DNA of 64,000 bases from Colimorpha sp045222295. GTDB lineage: Bacteria; Bacteroidota; Bacteroidia; Bacteroidales; P3. This document shows, piece after piece, positions 36,201 to 43,290 of this stretch. Each line of letters opens with the position of its first letter. The stretch's first letter is position 1. The DNA is taken from the NCBI GenBank assembly GCA_045222295.1, contig JBGUXP010000010.1, forward strand, positions 62,001-126,000, written 5' to 3'. The notes beneath the pieces are model-generated. The model was not told where the DNA came from and did no database searches. It saw only the letters and a list, made by a program, of their open reading frames with translations. Position numbers and translations under genes: made by a program.

Positions 36201-36476
36201 GATGTCTGAAAAGAATTCATCAAGTGATTTGCTGGCATCCGGCGAAAACAACAACCCCTGCTGGGATGCAATATACGTCAGTTTGTCGACATTTATGCCA
36301 ACAAGAAAACGAATCTTGGGCGTTTGCTGGACAAACTTCCTGATGCGGAAATAACCAGAGGCGCGAAAATAGCCAACCAAAGCATCAAAAAAATGCACTT
36401 TCTTGTATTGAAATACTCCTTCTATCTTGTTTAGGAGCGTGTTTTGGTCTTCATTTGTAAAAAAGTTACTGCCCAT
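33210..36476 (-). CDS. PLD-type nuclease fused to SNF2-family helicase
   Basis: A 1088-residue restriction-type effector. The N-terminal 200 residues are a phospholipase-D-like nuclease domain with one H-x-K motif (IHAKIYIF near 133) and the G-S-S-N strand (ITGSSNLTEAGL near 158). The SNF2 helicase follows: motif I DVVGLGKT near 273-282, motif II VDEAHKFR near 350, motif III ISATPLNNR near 391, and motif VI QRIGRVNRIG near 785. The C-terminal 200 residues are of unknown fold. Translocation coupled to a nuclease fits cutting of foreign DNA. It is the first gene of the operon, with its own promoter, and is followed after 12 bp by the AlbA-type gene. Confidence 0.87.
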   Translation of the reverse strand: MGSNFFTNEDQNTLLNKIEGVFQYKKVHFFDALVGYFRASGYFRIRKFVQQTPKIRFLVGINVDKLTYIASQQGLLFSPDASKSLDEFFSDIKQNIQGAQYDKDVEEGMYQFIEDIATGRIEMRIHPKQNIHAKIYIFREETYHPHGFGSVITGSSNLTEAGLEKNFEFNVELRNDDDILFATETFERLWEESVPITLQYVEKLKQDTYLNTEFTPYEVYLKFLLEYFGNSINFDPNSVSDLPKGYKKLSYQIDAVNDGYAKMMKHNGFFLSDVVGLGKTIVAALIAKKFFFSNGFPTHRSHTLVIVPPALQESWEDTLSNFKIDNYKIITNGSLHKIKDATLYDLVIVDEAHKFRTDTASMYNELQKICKTPTRRQLSNGSYCAKKVILISATPLNNRPEDIANLVYLFQDSKDSTLEEGNLQRFFREQIDKYRKVKDEDDMELVSQGVKSVYEKIRVKVVEPLTVRRTRTDLMTNEAYKKDLEEQGVVFPNVQAPKKIYYPLDDKLNELYDWTIKMLSDKKEGLTYFRYQAIKYLSPEKKKKYKKADMISQQLATIMKTLLVKRIDSSFFAFKQSLKRYYEANSVMLQMFDKGTIYIAPNLKVTELLSNGKEDELIKLINESIYADPTIEICIPADFENGFLEGIEHDGLILKDLVKRWDEINYDPKLDIFLEYLDNILFDKDLNNEGKLVVFSESKETTDYLLNTLKHHGYSRTIAVKSSNRNEMMPLVRANFDANYEGPKKNDIDIIISTEVLAEGVNLHRANVIVNYDTPWNSTRLMQRIGRVNRIGSTAQDVYIYNFFPTQKVNDDIELEKKAKMKLFAFHAALGEDSQIYSTDESPETFGLFDKDIDEKRDEKLVYLMRLRKLKEEEPDLIRRISRMPMRSRVGRKSKVMRGSTLVFIRNNRRDAFTFVREDGTREDLTFLEAAKAFEARMEEKAIPLHDKHHWQVAQAISAFSEKEEDSKAISMKVNVAQGPNEKRAIAYLDACLHVDNLTEQEAELIRQAKRAITSGKFQQLQRDVNKLQFSTKKTPVKPAVLIEKMISIISAYPLLNTIEDTMQPVAAKPKSNKETTPEIIISESFDS

Positions 36477-36497
36477 TGGATTGTTTTATTTGGAGTG

Positions 36498-36529
36498 CAA
36501 AGATACGCAATCTTTCTGGATTAGCCAAA
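36498..36529 (-). promoter_or_regulatory. Predicted promoter of the defence operon
   Basis: On the minus strand TATCTTTG (36498-36505) is preceded 20 bp upstream by TTTG (36526-36529). The helicase start is about 20 bp downstream. The spacer contains CGCAATCTTTCTGGA, which recurs at 37509-37523. Confidence 0.65.
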
Positions 36530-36542
36530 TATCTTTACAGAA

Positions 36543-37268
36543 TCAAGTATTGTTGGTGCAATTCACAATTACGGTTCCGACAAACACCGACCGCGACACG
36601 CGGCGGTTGATATTGCGGTGCTTCTTGTCTTGCTGCTTCTCGGCGGCGGAGAGGGTGGGTGTGCCGGCGGTGGAGGCCGCCTCGACGATGGCGTAGAGAT
36701 AATAGTTCACGGGGGCATCGGTCTCTTCGCTGAGGTCGGGGAGGTCAAAGGTGGCTTGCCCATCCTGTCGCCAGACGCTGGCCACAAGTTGACAGATCTC
36801 CACCCGCGGCTCGACGGCGTAGATATGTACGACATCGTCGCGGGAGGCTTTGGATTCCTCAAGGCAGGGACGGAAGGAAAGCTCGACATACAGGCCGTCA
36901 ATATGACAGCGGGTGATGCTCACCCCAGGTAACGGCCCCCGGGCGACAAGCAGGGCGGGATAGTTGATGTGCACCACGCCGTCCTCATACACGAAACAGT
37001 CTTTGTTCAACCGCGAGAAATAGTTGGCTTCGGTCAACCCCTCGCTGTGTGCCTCTTTGGTGAGGCCGCGTTGAAGGATGATGCCGAAGAGGGCGGAGGC
37101 CTTCTGACGTGCCTTGAAGAGCGCTCGCTGCCGCAGTTGCGCTTCGGACTTGCGGTCGTTGTATTCCGCTGGCAGCTGGCGCGAATAGGTGCGTCCAAAG
37201 CGGGTGTAGTGAATCTCACGGCCGATGGCACCAGAATACTCAATGAGGGATGGTTTTACCTTTGCCAT
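36543..37268 (-). CDS. Hypothetical protein, DUF6266-like
   Basis: About 241 residues if started at the ATG at 37268 (MAKVKPSLIEYSGAIGREI). The longer frame from 37298 begins inside an intergenic repeat array and is less likely. The N-terminal pattern (G-x-IG-x-x-x-Y-x-R-x-G-x-x-x-x-R) and basic Q/R-rich helix, followed by a beta-rich half, recall Bacteroidetes DUF6266 proteins of unknown function. No signal peptide. GC content is higher than in the adjacent operon. It lies between the helicase gene and the decayed toxin-like module, so it counts as accessory. Confidence 0.55.
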   Translation of the reverse strand: MAKVKPSLIEYSGAIGREIHYTRFGRTYSRQLPAEYNDRKSEAQLRQRALFKARQKASALFGIILQRGLTKEAHSEGLTEANYFSRLNKDCFVYEDGVVHINYPALLVARGPLPGVSITRCHIDGLYVELSFRPCLEESKASRDDVVHIYAVEPRVEICQLVASVWRQDGQATFDLPDLSEETDAPVNYYLYAIVEAASTAGTPTLSAAEKQQDKKHRNINRRVSRSVFVGTVIVNCTNNT

Positions 37269-37638
37269 ATTTTCTTGGTTACTCTTTACTAGGAACAACG
37301 TAGGAACAGGCTTTTTATTGCCTTGTTACTCCAGAGTACCGTAGTATTTGAGTAAAGTTTGAGTAAAAGGGGAGTAAAACCTAAGAAGCATTATAGGATT
37401 GCTCCAAGGGAAACAAAAGGCTTATTGTAATTGTAATTTCGAAAATATACAATGAAGAATCACAGGGGCAGGAACTTTGATACAAAGTTATTTTCAATTT
37501 GCAAGACAACGCAATCTTTCTGGAACGGCAAAAAAACGAAAACGATAACGAAAACCAAAACGAAATATTGGAATGCTTTCCGGACAATTTTTTTGCTTTG
37601 TTTGCGTTATAAATCACAAAATATACAAAATATTTGAC
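37269..37638. other. Gene-free divergent intergenic region
   Basis: About 370 bp between the DUF6266-like gene and the DUF3791-like gene. It holds an 11-bp-period array (37278-37380) and an AT-rich stretch with a second copy of CGCAATCTTTCTGGA (37509-37523). Nothing else is visible. Confidence 0.6.
37278..37380. repeat. 11-bp-period intergenic array (copy 3)
   Basis: CTAGGAACAAC/GTAGGAACAGG and GTATTTGAGTA/AAGTTTGAGTA/AAAGGGGAGTA follow each other at exact 11-bp steps between divergent genes. Confidence 0.75.
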
Positions 37639-37854
37639 ATGAGCAAATATGAAATACCATTTCTGACGGCTGCCATTCAGTCGTTCGCTGCCCGATTCGA
37701 GATGACTCGGCAGGCAGCGTTCCGCTATCTGCATGAACACAAGGGCTTGGCCTTTCTAATCGAATTCTACGATGTAGAACATCTGCAGTCGATGGATGAG
37801 ACAATCGACGACCTGCTCATTATTTGCCAAAAGAACGGAGGGACAATAGCATGA
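37639..37854 (+). CDS. DUF3791-like small protein
   Basis: A 71-residue protein starting MSKYEIPFLTAAIQSFA; the ATG at 37639 is preferred because upstream codons lie in AT-rich intergenic DNA. The pattern of two helices and YLHEHKGLAFLIEFYDVEHLQS resembles DUF3791 proteins. These are commonly encoded just before DUF3990 (MILYHGTN-type) genes, as here. The stop overlaps the next start as ATGA. It is probably a small helical partner or antidote of the DUF3990 protein; that role is inferred from operon habit only. Confidence 0.65.
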   Translation: MSKYEIPFLTAAIQSFAARFEMTRQAAFRYLHEHKGLAFLIEFYDVEHLQSMDETIDDLLIICQKNGGTIA

Positions 37855-37980
37855 TACTATACCACGGAACCAACCAGAACAGCAAGACTTTCGCAAGATA
37901 AGTATCTCGACCAGCAATACTATTTCGGGACCGAGCGGTCTCTGCATTACCTTGTCAAAACAAATGTTGAATCTTTATGA
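37851..37980 (+). pseudogene. DUF3990-like gene with internal deletion and frameshift
   Basis: The beginning MILYHGTNQNSKTFAR is followed by a stop at 37899. In the +1 frame the characteristic end reads YLDQQYYFGTERSLHYLV and stops at 37978-37980. Intact DUF3990 proteins are about 150-180 residues, so the core is gone. MILYHGTN resembles ADP-ribosyltransferase-type strands. ATGA overlaps remain at both ends (37851 and 37977), showing the original tight operon. Confidence 0.75.
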
Positions 37981-38189
37981 ACCAGCCATCACATCACCAG
38001 ATAGCAACATATCTGACCGACTACGCCTTGAGCGAATTGGTCAAATATGTAATTGAAGACACGGGATGCTCAATAGAAGAGGCAATGGGGCGTGTGTACA
38101 ATTCGCCGATGATGAATGCTTTGCAAGACGAGGAGGGAGAATTATATGTGCAAAGTCCGGCATATTTGTATGAGTTGATGAAGCGATAA
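37977..38189 (+). CDS. Small protein, third gene of the DUF3791/DUF3990 module
   Basis: A 70-residue helical protein: LTDYALSELVKYVIEDTGCS, then IEEAMGRVYNSP and GELYVQSPAYLYELMKR. Proteins of this form often accompany DUF3990 genes in Bacteroidetes. The start overlaps the stop of the pseudogene (ATGA). It appears intact, while the middle gene has decayed. Function unknown. Confidence 0.6.
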   Translation: MNQPSHHQIATYLTDYALSELVKYVIEDTGCSIEEAMGRVYNSPMMNALQDEEGELYVQSPAYLYELMKR

Positions 38190-38261
38190 CATTCTTTTTT
38201 CTTTTCATTTGAGGGTAATTATAGAGGGAATGTGCGAAACCTATTGAAAATGAAAAAAGAT

Positions 38262-38292
38262 TTTGCCAATTCAAAATCATTTTGTATCTTTG
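38262..38292 (+). promoter_or_regulatory. Predicted strong promoter of the acyl-CoA synthetase gene
   Basis: TTTG (38262-38265) and TATCTTTG (38285-38292) with 19 bp between them, a consensus arrangement, about 35 bp from the start codon. Confidence 0.75.
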
Positions 38293-38327
38293 CATTTTAT
38301 TAGTAAATAAATAAAAACAATTACAAT

Positions 38328-40400
38328 ATGATAGCAAAAGAGTTACTCAATCCTCGCAGCATCGTGATTTGCGGTGCTTCCAGTGATGTACATAAACCCG
38401 GCGGCAAGTCGCTGAAGAACCTCTTGGAGAGTCCTTTCAAGGGTCAGGTCTATGCCGTGAACCCCAAAGAGACCGAGGTGCAGGGCGTGAAATGTTACGC
38501 CAAGGTCGACGACCTTCCGCAGGTCGACTGCGCCATCCTCTGCATCGCCGCCAAGTTCTGCGCCCAGACGGTCGACGTGTTGGCCAAGGAGAAAGGCTGC
38601 AAGGGCTTCATCATCGTCAGCGCCGGCTTCTCGGAGGAGAGCCACGAGGGTGCTGAAATCGAGAAACACATCGTCGATACCATCAACAGCGTTGGCGGTT
38701 CACTCATCGGCCCCAACTGCACAGGCTTCCTCAACGTGAACTACGCCGGCTGCTTTGATACCCCCATCCCTCCGCTGGATCCCAAGGGTGTGGACTTCAT
38801 CACCGGTAGCGGTGCCACCGCCGTGTTCATCAAGGAGTATGGCATGAGCAACGGATTGAAGTTCAACAGCGTGTGGGCTGTGGGTAACAGCGCCCAACTG
38901 GGTATCGAGGATGTCCTCGAACACCTTGACGAGACCTTCGACCCCGTGAAGTCCTCGCACGTCATCATGCTCTATATGGAGAAGATTGGCGACCCGCAGC
39001 GCCTTCTCAAGCACAGCCGCAGCCTCATCAACAAGGGCTGCCATATCGCCGCCATCAAGAGCGGTGGCTCTGCCGCAGGTAGCCGTGCCGCCTCGTCGCA
39101 CACCGGTGCTCTCGCCACCAACGACGCCGCTGTCGACGCCCTCTTCCGCAAGGCCGGCATCGTGCGTTGCCAGAACCGTCAGGAACTCACCACCGTCTGC
39201 GGTGTCTTCATGTATCCCGAGTTGAAGGGCAAACGTTGCGCCGTCATCACCCACGCCGGTGGTCCCGCCGTGATGCTCACCGATGTGCTGTCGAACGGCG
39301 GCATGGAGGTGCCCTCGCTGAAGGAGCATCCTGCCAGCCCCGCCCTACTGGAGAAGCTCTTCGGTGGCTCCTCGGTGGGCAACCCCATCGACTTCCTCGC
39401 CACCGGCACTGCAGAGCAACTCGGCTATATCATCGACACTGTCGAGAACGAATACACCGACATTGACTTCTCGGTGGTCATCTTCGGCTCGCCGGGACTG
39501 TTCAGCAACAAGGAGGTCTACGACCTGCTCGACCAAAAGATGCGCACCTGCAAGAAGCCCATCTTCCCCGTGCTGCCCTCCATCATCAATGTGAAGGACG
39601 AAATCAACGATTTCATCGCCAAGGGTAACATCAATTTCCCCGAGGAGTGCGTGCTCGGTAATGCCCTCGTGAAGGTCTACCATACTCCGAAGCCCCAGCC
39701 CGAGAAGGTGGAACAGCCCGCCATCGACGTGGCCCGCATCCGCAAGACCGTCGATCGCTGCAAGAACGGCTACATGGAGATTTCCGATTACAACGAACTG
39801 CTCGACGCTGCCGGCATCAGCCGCAAGAAGAGCGTCGAGGTGAGCAAGAAAGAGGATGCCCTCGCCTTCGCCAAGGAGGTGGGCTGCTCGAAGGATGTGC
39901 CCCTCGTGATGAAGGTCGTCGGCCCGCTGCACAAGAGCGACGTGGGTGGCGTGACCCTCGGAGTGAAGGACCTCGACACCGTGGCCAAGGAGTTCGACCG
40001 CCTCATCGTCATCCCCGAGACCTATGCTGTGGAGATGTACCCCATGCTCGACGGCTTGGATGTCTACATCGGTGCCATCCGCGACGAGAAGTTCGGCCAT
40101 CAGATTTTCTTCGGCCTGGGTGGTATCTTCATCGAGGTGCTGAAGGATGTGCAGAGCGCGCTGGCTCCCATCACCGCCGCCGAGGCCAAGGAGATGCTCA
40201 AGCAGCTCAAGGGCTACAAGATTCTCGAAGGTGTGCGTGGTCAGGAAGGTGTCAACATCGACCTCTATGCCGAGCAGGTGGCTCGCGTGAGCGCCCTTGT
40301 GCAGGCCGCTCCCGAGATTGCCGAGATGGACCTCAACCCGCTCCTCGGCAATCCGCGCTACGTCACCGCCGTCGATGCCCGCATCCGTTTGGAGAAATAA
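38328..40400 (+). CDS. ADP-forming acetyl/acyl-CoA synthetase, fused alpha-beta
   Basis: A 690-residue enzyme with the order CoA-binding domain (1-130; SIVICGASSD), succinyl-CoA-ligase-like domains (to about 460) and a C-terminal ATP-grasp domain (about 470-690). The phosphorylated His is H258 in ASSHTGALA. In ATP-grasp, VMKVVGPLHKSDVGGV and FGLGGIFIEVL are visible. It converts acetyl- or acyl-CoA plus ADP and phosphate to acid plus ATP, an energy-saving step of anaerobes. Codon choice is GC-rich and uniform, and the promoter is near consensus, both suggesting high expression. A bidirectional terminator follows. Confidence 0.92.
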   Translation: MIAKELLNPRSIVICGASSDVHKPGGKSLKNLLESPFKGQVYAVNPKETEVQGVKCYAKVDDLPQVDCAILCIAAKFCAQTVDVLAKEKGCKGFIIVSAGFSEESHEGAEIEKHIVDTINSVGGSLIGPNCTGFLNVNYAGCFDTPIPPLDPKGVDFITGSGATAVFIKEYGMSNGLKFNSVWAVGNSAQLGIEDVLEHLDETFDPVKSSHVIMLYMEKIGDPQRLLKHSRSLINKGCHIAAIKSGGSAAGSRAASSHTGALATNDAAVDALFRKAGIVRCQNRQELTTVCGVFMYPELKGKRCAVITHAGGPAVMLTDVLSNGGMEVPSLKEHPASPALLEKLFGGSSVGNPIDFLATGTAEQLGYIIDTVENEYTDIDFSVVIFGSPGLFSNKEVYDLLDQKMRTCKKPIFPVLPSIINVKDEINDFIAKGNINFPEECVLGNALVKVYHTPKPQPEKVEQPAIDVARIRKTVDRCKNGYMEISDYNELLDAAGISRKKSVEVSKKEDALAFAKEVGCSKDVPLVMKVVGPLHKSDVGGVTLGVKDLDTVAKEFDRLIVIPETYAVEMYPMLDGLDVYIGAIRDEKFGHQIFFGLGGIFIEVLKDVQSALAPITAAEAKEMLKQLKGYKILEGVRGQEGVNIDLYAEQVARVSALVQAAPEIAEMDLNPLLGNPRYVTAVDARIRLEK

Positions 40401-40420
40401 ATTCAGATCATAACAAAAAA

Positions 40421-40447
40421 AGGCGACCTAACTGGTCGCCTTTTTTT
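40421..40447. terminator. Bidirectional intrinsic terminator
   Basis: Hairpin GGCGACC-TAACT-GGTCGCC (40422-40440) with A-run before and T-run after. The T-run overlaps the stop codon of the converging pyrC gene. Confidence 0.9.
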
Positions 40448-41774
40448 ATTTGCTGAATTGCAGCGGTTCTCCTGTACTTCCCGAGTCGTCCCCGTTAACC
40501 CACACATGCTCGATGCGGGTGTGAAAGGTCTGTCCCTCGAGGGGACTCCAGCCGCATTTATATAATAATGATTCGCGCGTGACGGTCTCTTCGACGTTCG
40601 GACGCACCAGTACGAGGTCGGCTTTGTAGCCCTTGCGGATGAAGCCGTGGTCGCGGATGCCGAAGAGCAGGGCAGGGTTGTGGCACATCTTCTGGGCAAC
40701 CATTGTCAGTAGCTCGTCGTTATTGACGGCTACTTCGAGCATCATCTGCAGCGAGTGCTGTATGGAGGGGATGCCGCTGGGGGCATCAAAGTAGGGTTTC
40801 TGCTTGGCCTCGAGAGGGTGGGGGGCATGGTCGGTGGCGATGGTATCGATGAGATCGTCCTCCAGGGCAGCCCAGAGTGCCAGGCGGTCATCGTTGCTCT
40901 TGATGGCGGGGTTGCACTTGATTTTGTTACCCAGTTCGGCATAGTCGCGGTCGTCGAACCACAGGTGGTTGGGCGTCACCTCGGCGGTGATGTGTTTCTT
41001 GTCGAGGTCGAAATTAGAGAGCAGCGAGAGTTCTGTGGCGGTGGAGATATGGGCCACATGGAAGCGGGTGCCGTAGCGGCGGGCACGCTCGATGGCGTGG
41101 TAGGTGCTGAGGAAGCAGGCCTCGTTGTTGCGAATCTTGGGATGCAAGGCGGCAGTCTCTTTGGCTGTACCTTGGTATTCTCGCATGGCGTTGAGCAGGT
41201 TGGCCTGTACGACATGCTCCTCTTCGCAATGGGCCACGATGAGTTTGTGGGCATCGCGGAAGAGGTGGTCGAGTTGTTCAGGGTTGTTCACCAGCATGTT
41301 GCCTGTGCTGGAGCCGAGGAAGAGCTTGATGGCAGCATAGCGCGTGGGCTCGATGGTCAGCAGGTCGTCGATATTATCGTTGGTGGCACCGAGCATGAAG
41401 CCGTAGTTGACGGCGCTGTCGCGAGCGGCCAGAGCTTCCTTGGCCTCAAGGGCCTCGAGGGTGGTGGTCTGAGGCTTGGTGTTGGGCATGTCGATGACCG
41501 ATGTCACGCCGCCTGCACGTGCCGCCCGACTCTCACTGTAGAATGTGCCGGCAGGATTTTCGGAATTGCCTCCGTCCCGGAAGTGGACATGCGTGTCGAT
41601 GACACCGGGCATGAGAATCATGCCGGTGGCGTCGATGATTTCTGAATAAGCAGAATAATCTGAGTGTTCAGAGTTTTCAGAAACTTCAACAATCTTGTCG
41701 TCCTCGATGGCGACAGAGCCAACAAAAATGCGGCCCTCGTTGACGATGGTCGCATTATGGATGAGTGTTTTCAT
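40446..41774 (-). CDS. pyrC: Dihydroorotase (pyrimidine synthesis)
   Basis: A 442-residue cyclic amidohydrolase that closes carbamoyl-aspartate to dihydroorotate. The metal motif is DTHVHFRDGG near residue 60. Other ligands are in LIVAHCEEEH, FHVAHISTA and TIATDHAPH. GVTSVIDMPNT is typical of class I dihydroorotase/allantoinase proteins. The ATG at 41774 is chosen because it gives the usual MKTLIHNATIVNEG start. A longer upstream frame runs antisense-free but out of frame through the WG-repeat gene. A 9-bp in-frame repeat at 41641-41685 encodes SENSEHSDYSAYSE in the small beta domain. It is translated 2 bp after the WG-repeat gene. Confidence 0.92.
   Translation of the reverse strand: MKTLIHNATIVNEGRIFVGSVAIEDDKIVEVSENSEHSDYSAYSEIIDATGMILMPGVIDTHVHFRDGGNSENPAGTFYSESRAARAGGVTSVIDMPNTKPQTTTLEALEAKEALAARDSAVNYGFMLGATNDNIDDLLTIEPTRYAAIKLFLGSSTGNMLVNNPEQLDHLFRDAHKLIVAHCEEEHVVQANLLNAMREYQGTAKETAALHPKIRNNEACFLSTYHAIERARRYGTRFHVAHISTATELSLLSNFDLDKKHITAEVTPNHLWFDDRDYAELGNKIKCNPAIKSNDDRLALWAALEDDLIDTIATDHAPHPLEAKQKPYFDAPSGIPSIQHSLQMMLEVAVNNDELLTMVAQKMCHNPALLFGIRDHGFIRKGYKADLVLVRPNVEETVTRESLLYKCGWSPLEGQTFHTRIEHVWVNGDDSGSTGEPLQFSK
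41641..41685. repeat. In-frame 9-bp repeat inside pyrC
   Basis: Units AGAATAATC, TGAGTGTTC, AGAGTTTTC and AGAAACTTC are laid end to end, giving S-x-x triplets in the protein. Confidence 0.65.
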
Positions 41775-41776
41775 GG

Positions 41777-43129
41777 TTAGAATCTTTTGCCTTCGGCCCA
41801 GCGGCGGCCGGCCATGGCGGCTTCGGCCGAGGTGTTGAACTGGTTCTTCACAACAAACTGGCCTGTATGGTCTATGCAGCCCCATTTGCCGTCCATCTTG
41901 GCGGGGGCCACGCGGTCGTTCCATACGTTCATGAACAGCTTGGCATCCTCGAGGGTGGGTTTGATGACCCATTCGCCCTTGAAGTCTACATAGCCCCACG
42001 CCTGTGTGCCGGGGTCCATGATGGGATAGAGCCAGTGGCCGAGTTCCTGGTGGGTGTCCCACTCGTTGCCCGCCAGCCAAGCTTCGTTGCTGAGGGTAAA
42101 GACGTTGCGCGAGAGGTATTCGCCAGTGTCACTGATGACCATCCAGTAGCCGTCGAGCTTGGCGGTGGCGAAGAGTCCCGTGTCGTTGGCGAAATGGGAG
42201 ACGTCCTCGAACATCGGCTGGATGCGCCATTCGCCGCTCCAGTCCACCCAGCCCCATTTGTTGTTGTTGGGGTTGGTGACGGGTAGGCGCCAGCCTTCCA
42301 GGGTGCGGCCGTGCTCATACTGGCGCAGGGCATAGGCGGCGTCTTCCTGGGTGAAGAAGATGAAGGAGGAGACTACCTCGCCGTTGCGGTTGATGTTGCC
42401 CCAGCGGCCTTCTTGTTTCACTTGGGTGAACTCGTAGCAGTTGTCGGCGCCGAAAGGCACTTTCTCGGTATACATCGGCTGCACGGCCCAGCGTCCCAGG
42501 TAGTCCACAAAACCCCAGAGTCCTGTGGTGGGATTGGTTACGGCGACACGCCATTTGTAGTAGTTGCGACCGATGGCCCACTGGGCACCCGCCTCCTCGG
42601 CCTGCTCGGCGGTGAGGAAGATGTTGTTGATAACCAGTACACCACGGCCGTCGATGCAGCCCCAGCGTCCCTCTTTCTTCACCGAAGCGTAGCTCTTGGG
42701 ATCCTTGCCTTGGTGGGGGTTGGCTTTCTCGTAGACGGGTTGATATTTCCAGTGTCCGTAGTAGTCGACGAAGCCCCAACGGCCGTCGGCCTGGTTGCGG
42801 GCGGGATAGATCCACTTGCCAGGCTCGCTCATTATCTCCCACTCATGGCCCGCTTCGCGAGCCACTTCCTTGGAGGGAAAGAGGTTGCGGCAAATCATGT
42901 TTCCATCAACATCGATGCAGCCCCAGTGGCCGTCATATTTCACAGGCGCCCATTTGCGGGAAGTGCCCTCGAACTCGCCGGCACGCTGATATTTGGGTGC
43001 TATCTTCCACGTTCCGTTGTCGTTCTTGTAGCCGAAACTCTGCAGGGATGATTCATAAAAAAGTTTTTGAGCCTCTACGCCGCTGGCGGCAAAAAGGGTG
43101 GCTATGAGTATGATAAAACCGCGTTTCAT
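41777..43129 (-). CDS. Secreted WG-repeat protein with 87-residue higher-order repeats
   Basis: A 450-residue exported protein (signal MKRGFIILIATLFAASGVEA; start at 43129, since upstream codons are promoter DNA). It contains nine WG/KWG-type motifs such as HWGCIDVDG, RWGFVDYYG and KWGCIDHTG. These form a composite unit of two different WG blades plus a helix (F-x-S-x-E-x-A-x-x-A-G-x-x-W). The unit repeats at residues 68, 155, 242, 328 and 415, that is every 86-87 residues. WG-repeat proteins are thought to bind partners or glycans; the function here is unknown. It is cotranscribed with pyrC by position, but a metabolic link is doubtful. Confidence 0.85.
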   Translation of the reverse strand: MKRGFIILIATLFAASGVEAQKLFYESSLQSFGYKNDNGTWKIAPKYQRAGEFEGTSRKWAPVKYDGHWGCIDVDGNMICRNLFPSKEVAREAGHEWEIMSEPGKWIYPARNQADGRWGFVDYYGHWKYQPVYEKANPHQGKDPKSYASVKKEGRWGCIDGRGVLVINNIFLTAEQAEEAGAQWAIGRNYYKWRVAVTNPTTGLWGFVDYLGRWAVQPMYTEKVPFGADNCYEFTQVKQEGRWGNINRNGEVVSSFIFFTQEDAAYALRQYEHGRTLEGWRLPVTNPNNNKWGWVDWSGEWRIQPMFEDVSHFANDTGLFATAKLDGYWMVISDTGEYLSRNVFTLSNEAWLAGNEWDTHQELGHWLYPIMDPGTQAWGYVDFKGEWVIKPTLEDAKLFMNVWNDRVAPAKMDGKWGCIDHTGQFVVKNQFNTSAEAAMAGRRWAEGKRF

Positions 43130-43156
43130 CTTATATAAAGTGTTATATTTAAAATG

Positions 43157-43188
43157 CAAAAATACGAAAGTTTTACAACATGGCCAAA
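43157..43188 (-). promoter_or_regulatory. Predicted promoter of the WG-repeat gene/pyrC
   Basis: On the minus strand TATTTTTG (43157-43164) with TTTG (43185-43188) 20 bp upstream. Confidence 0.6.
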
Positions 43189-43211
43189 AAAAATGATTTG
43201 TTGAAAAAAAA

Positions 43212-43243
43212 TTTGGCAGTGTCGGGCAAAATGTGTAATTTTG
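43212..43243 (+). promoter_or_regulatory. Predicted promoter of the Cys/Met PLP enzyme gene
   Basis: TTTG (43212-43215) and TAATTTTG (43236-43243), 20 bp apart, about 47 bp from the start codon. It is divergent from the WG-repeat promoter. Confidence 0.6.
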
Positions 43244-43290
43244 CACTTTCAAAAAGAATAAAAAACAATTAAACATTTAATTTTATCCTT

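Noticed and set aside
28280..36476. Calling the operon BREX or DISARM
   Set aside because: No PglZ, BrxC or Lon-like genes for BREX, and no DrmA/DrmB (DUF1998) for DISARM. Only the methylase and helicase/PLD themes are shared.
22601..38300. A classical integrative element with tRNA attachment site and integrase
   Set aside because: No tRNA gene, integrase, transposase or flanking att-like repeat was found. The 110-bp repeats are internal and promoter-linked.
40446..42080. A longer version of the dihydroorotase frame extending to 42080
   Set aside because: The extra ~100 codons overlap the WG-repeat gene on the same strand in another frame and have no similarity to dihydroorotases. The ATG at 41774 gives the normal N-terminus.
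43130..43276. A 49-codon N-terminal extension of the WG-repeat protein
   Set aside because: It overlaps the promoters, and the ATG at 43129 is followed directly by a proper signal peptide.
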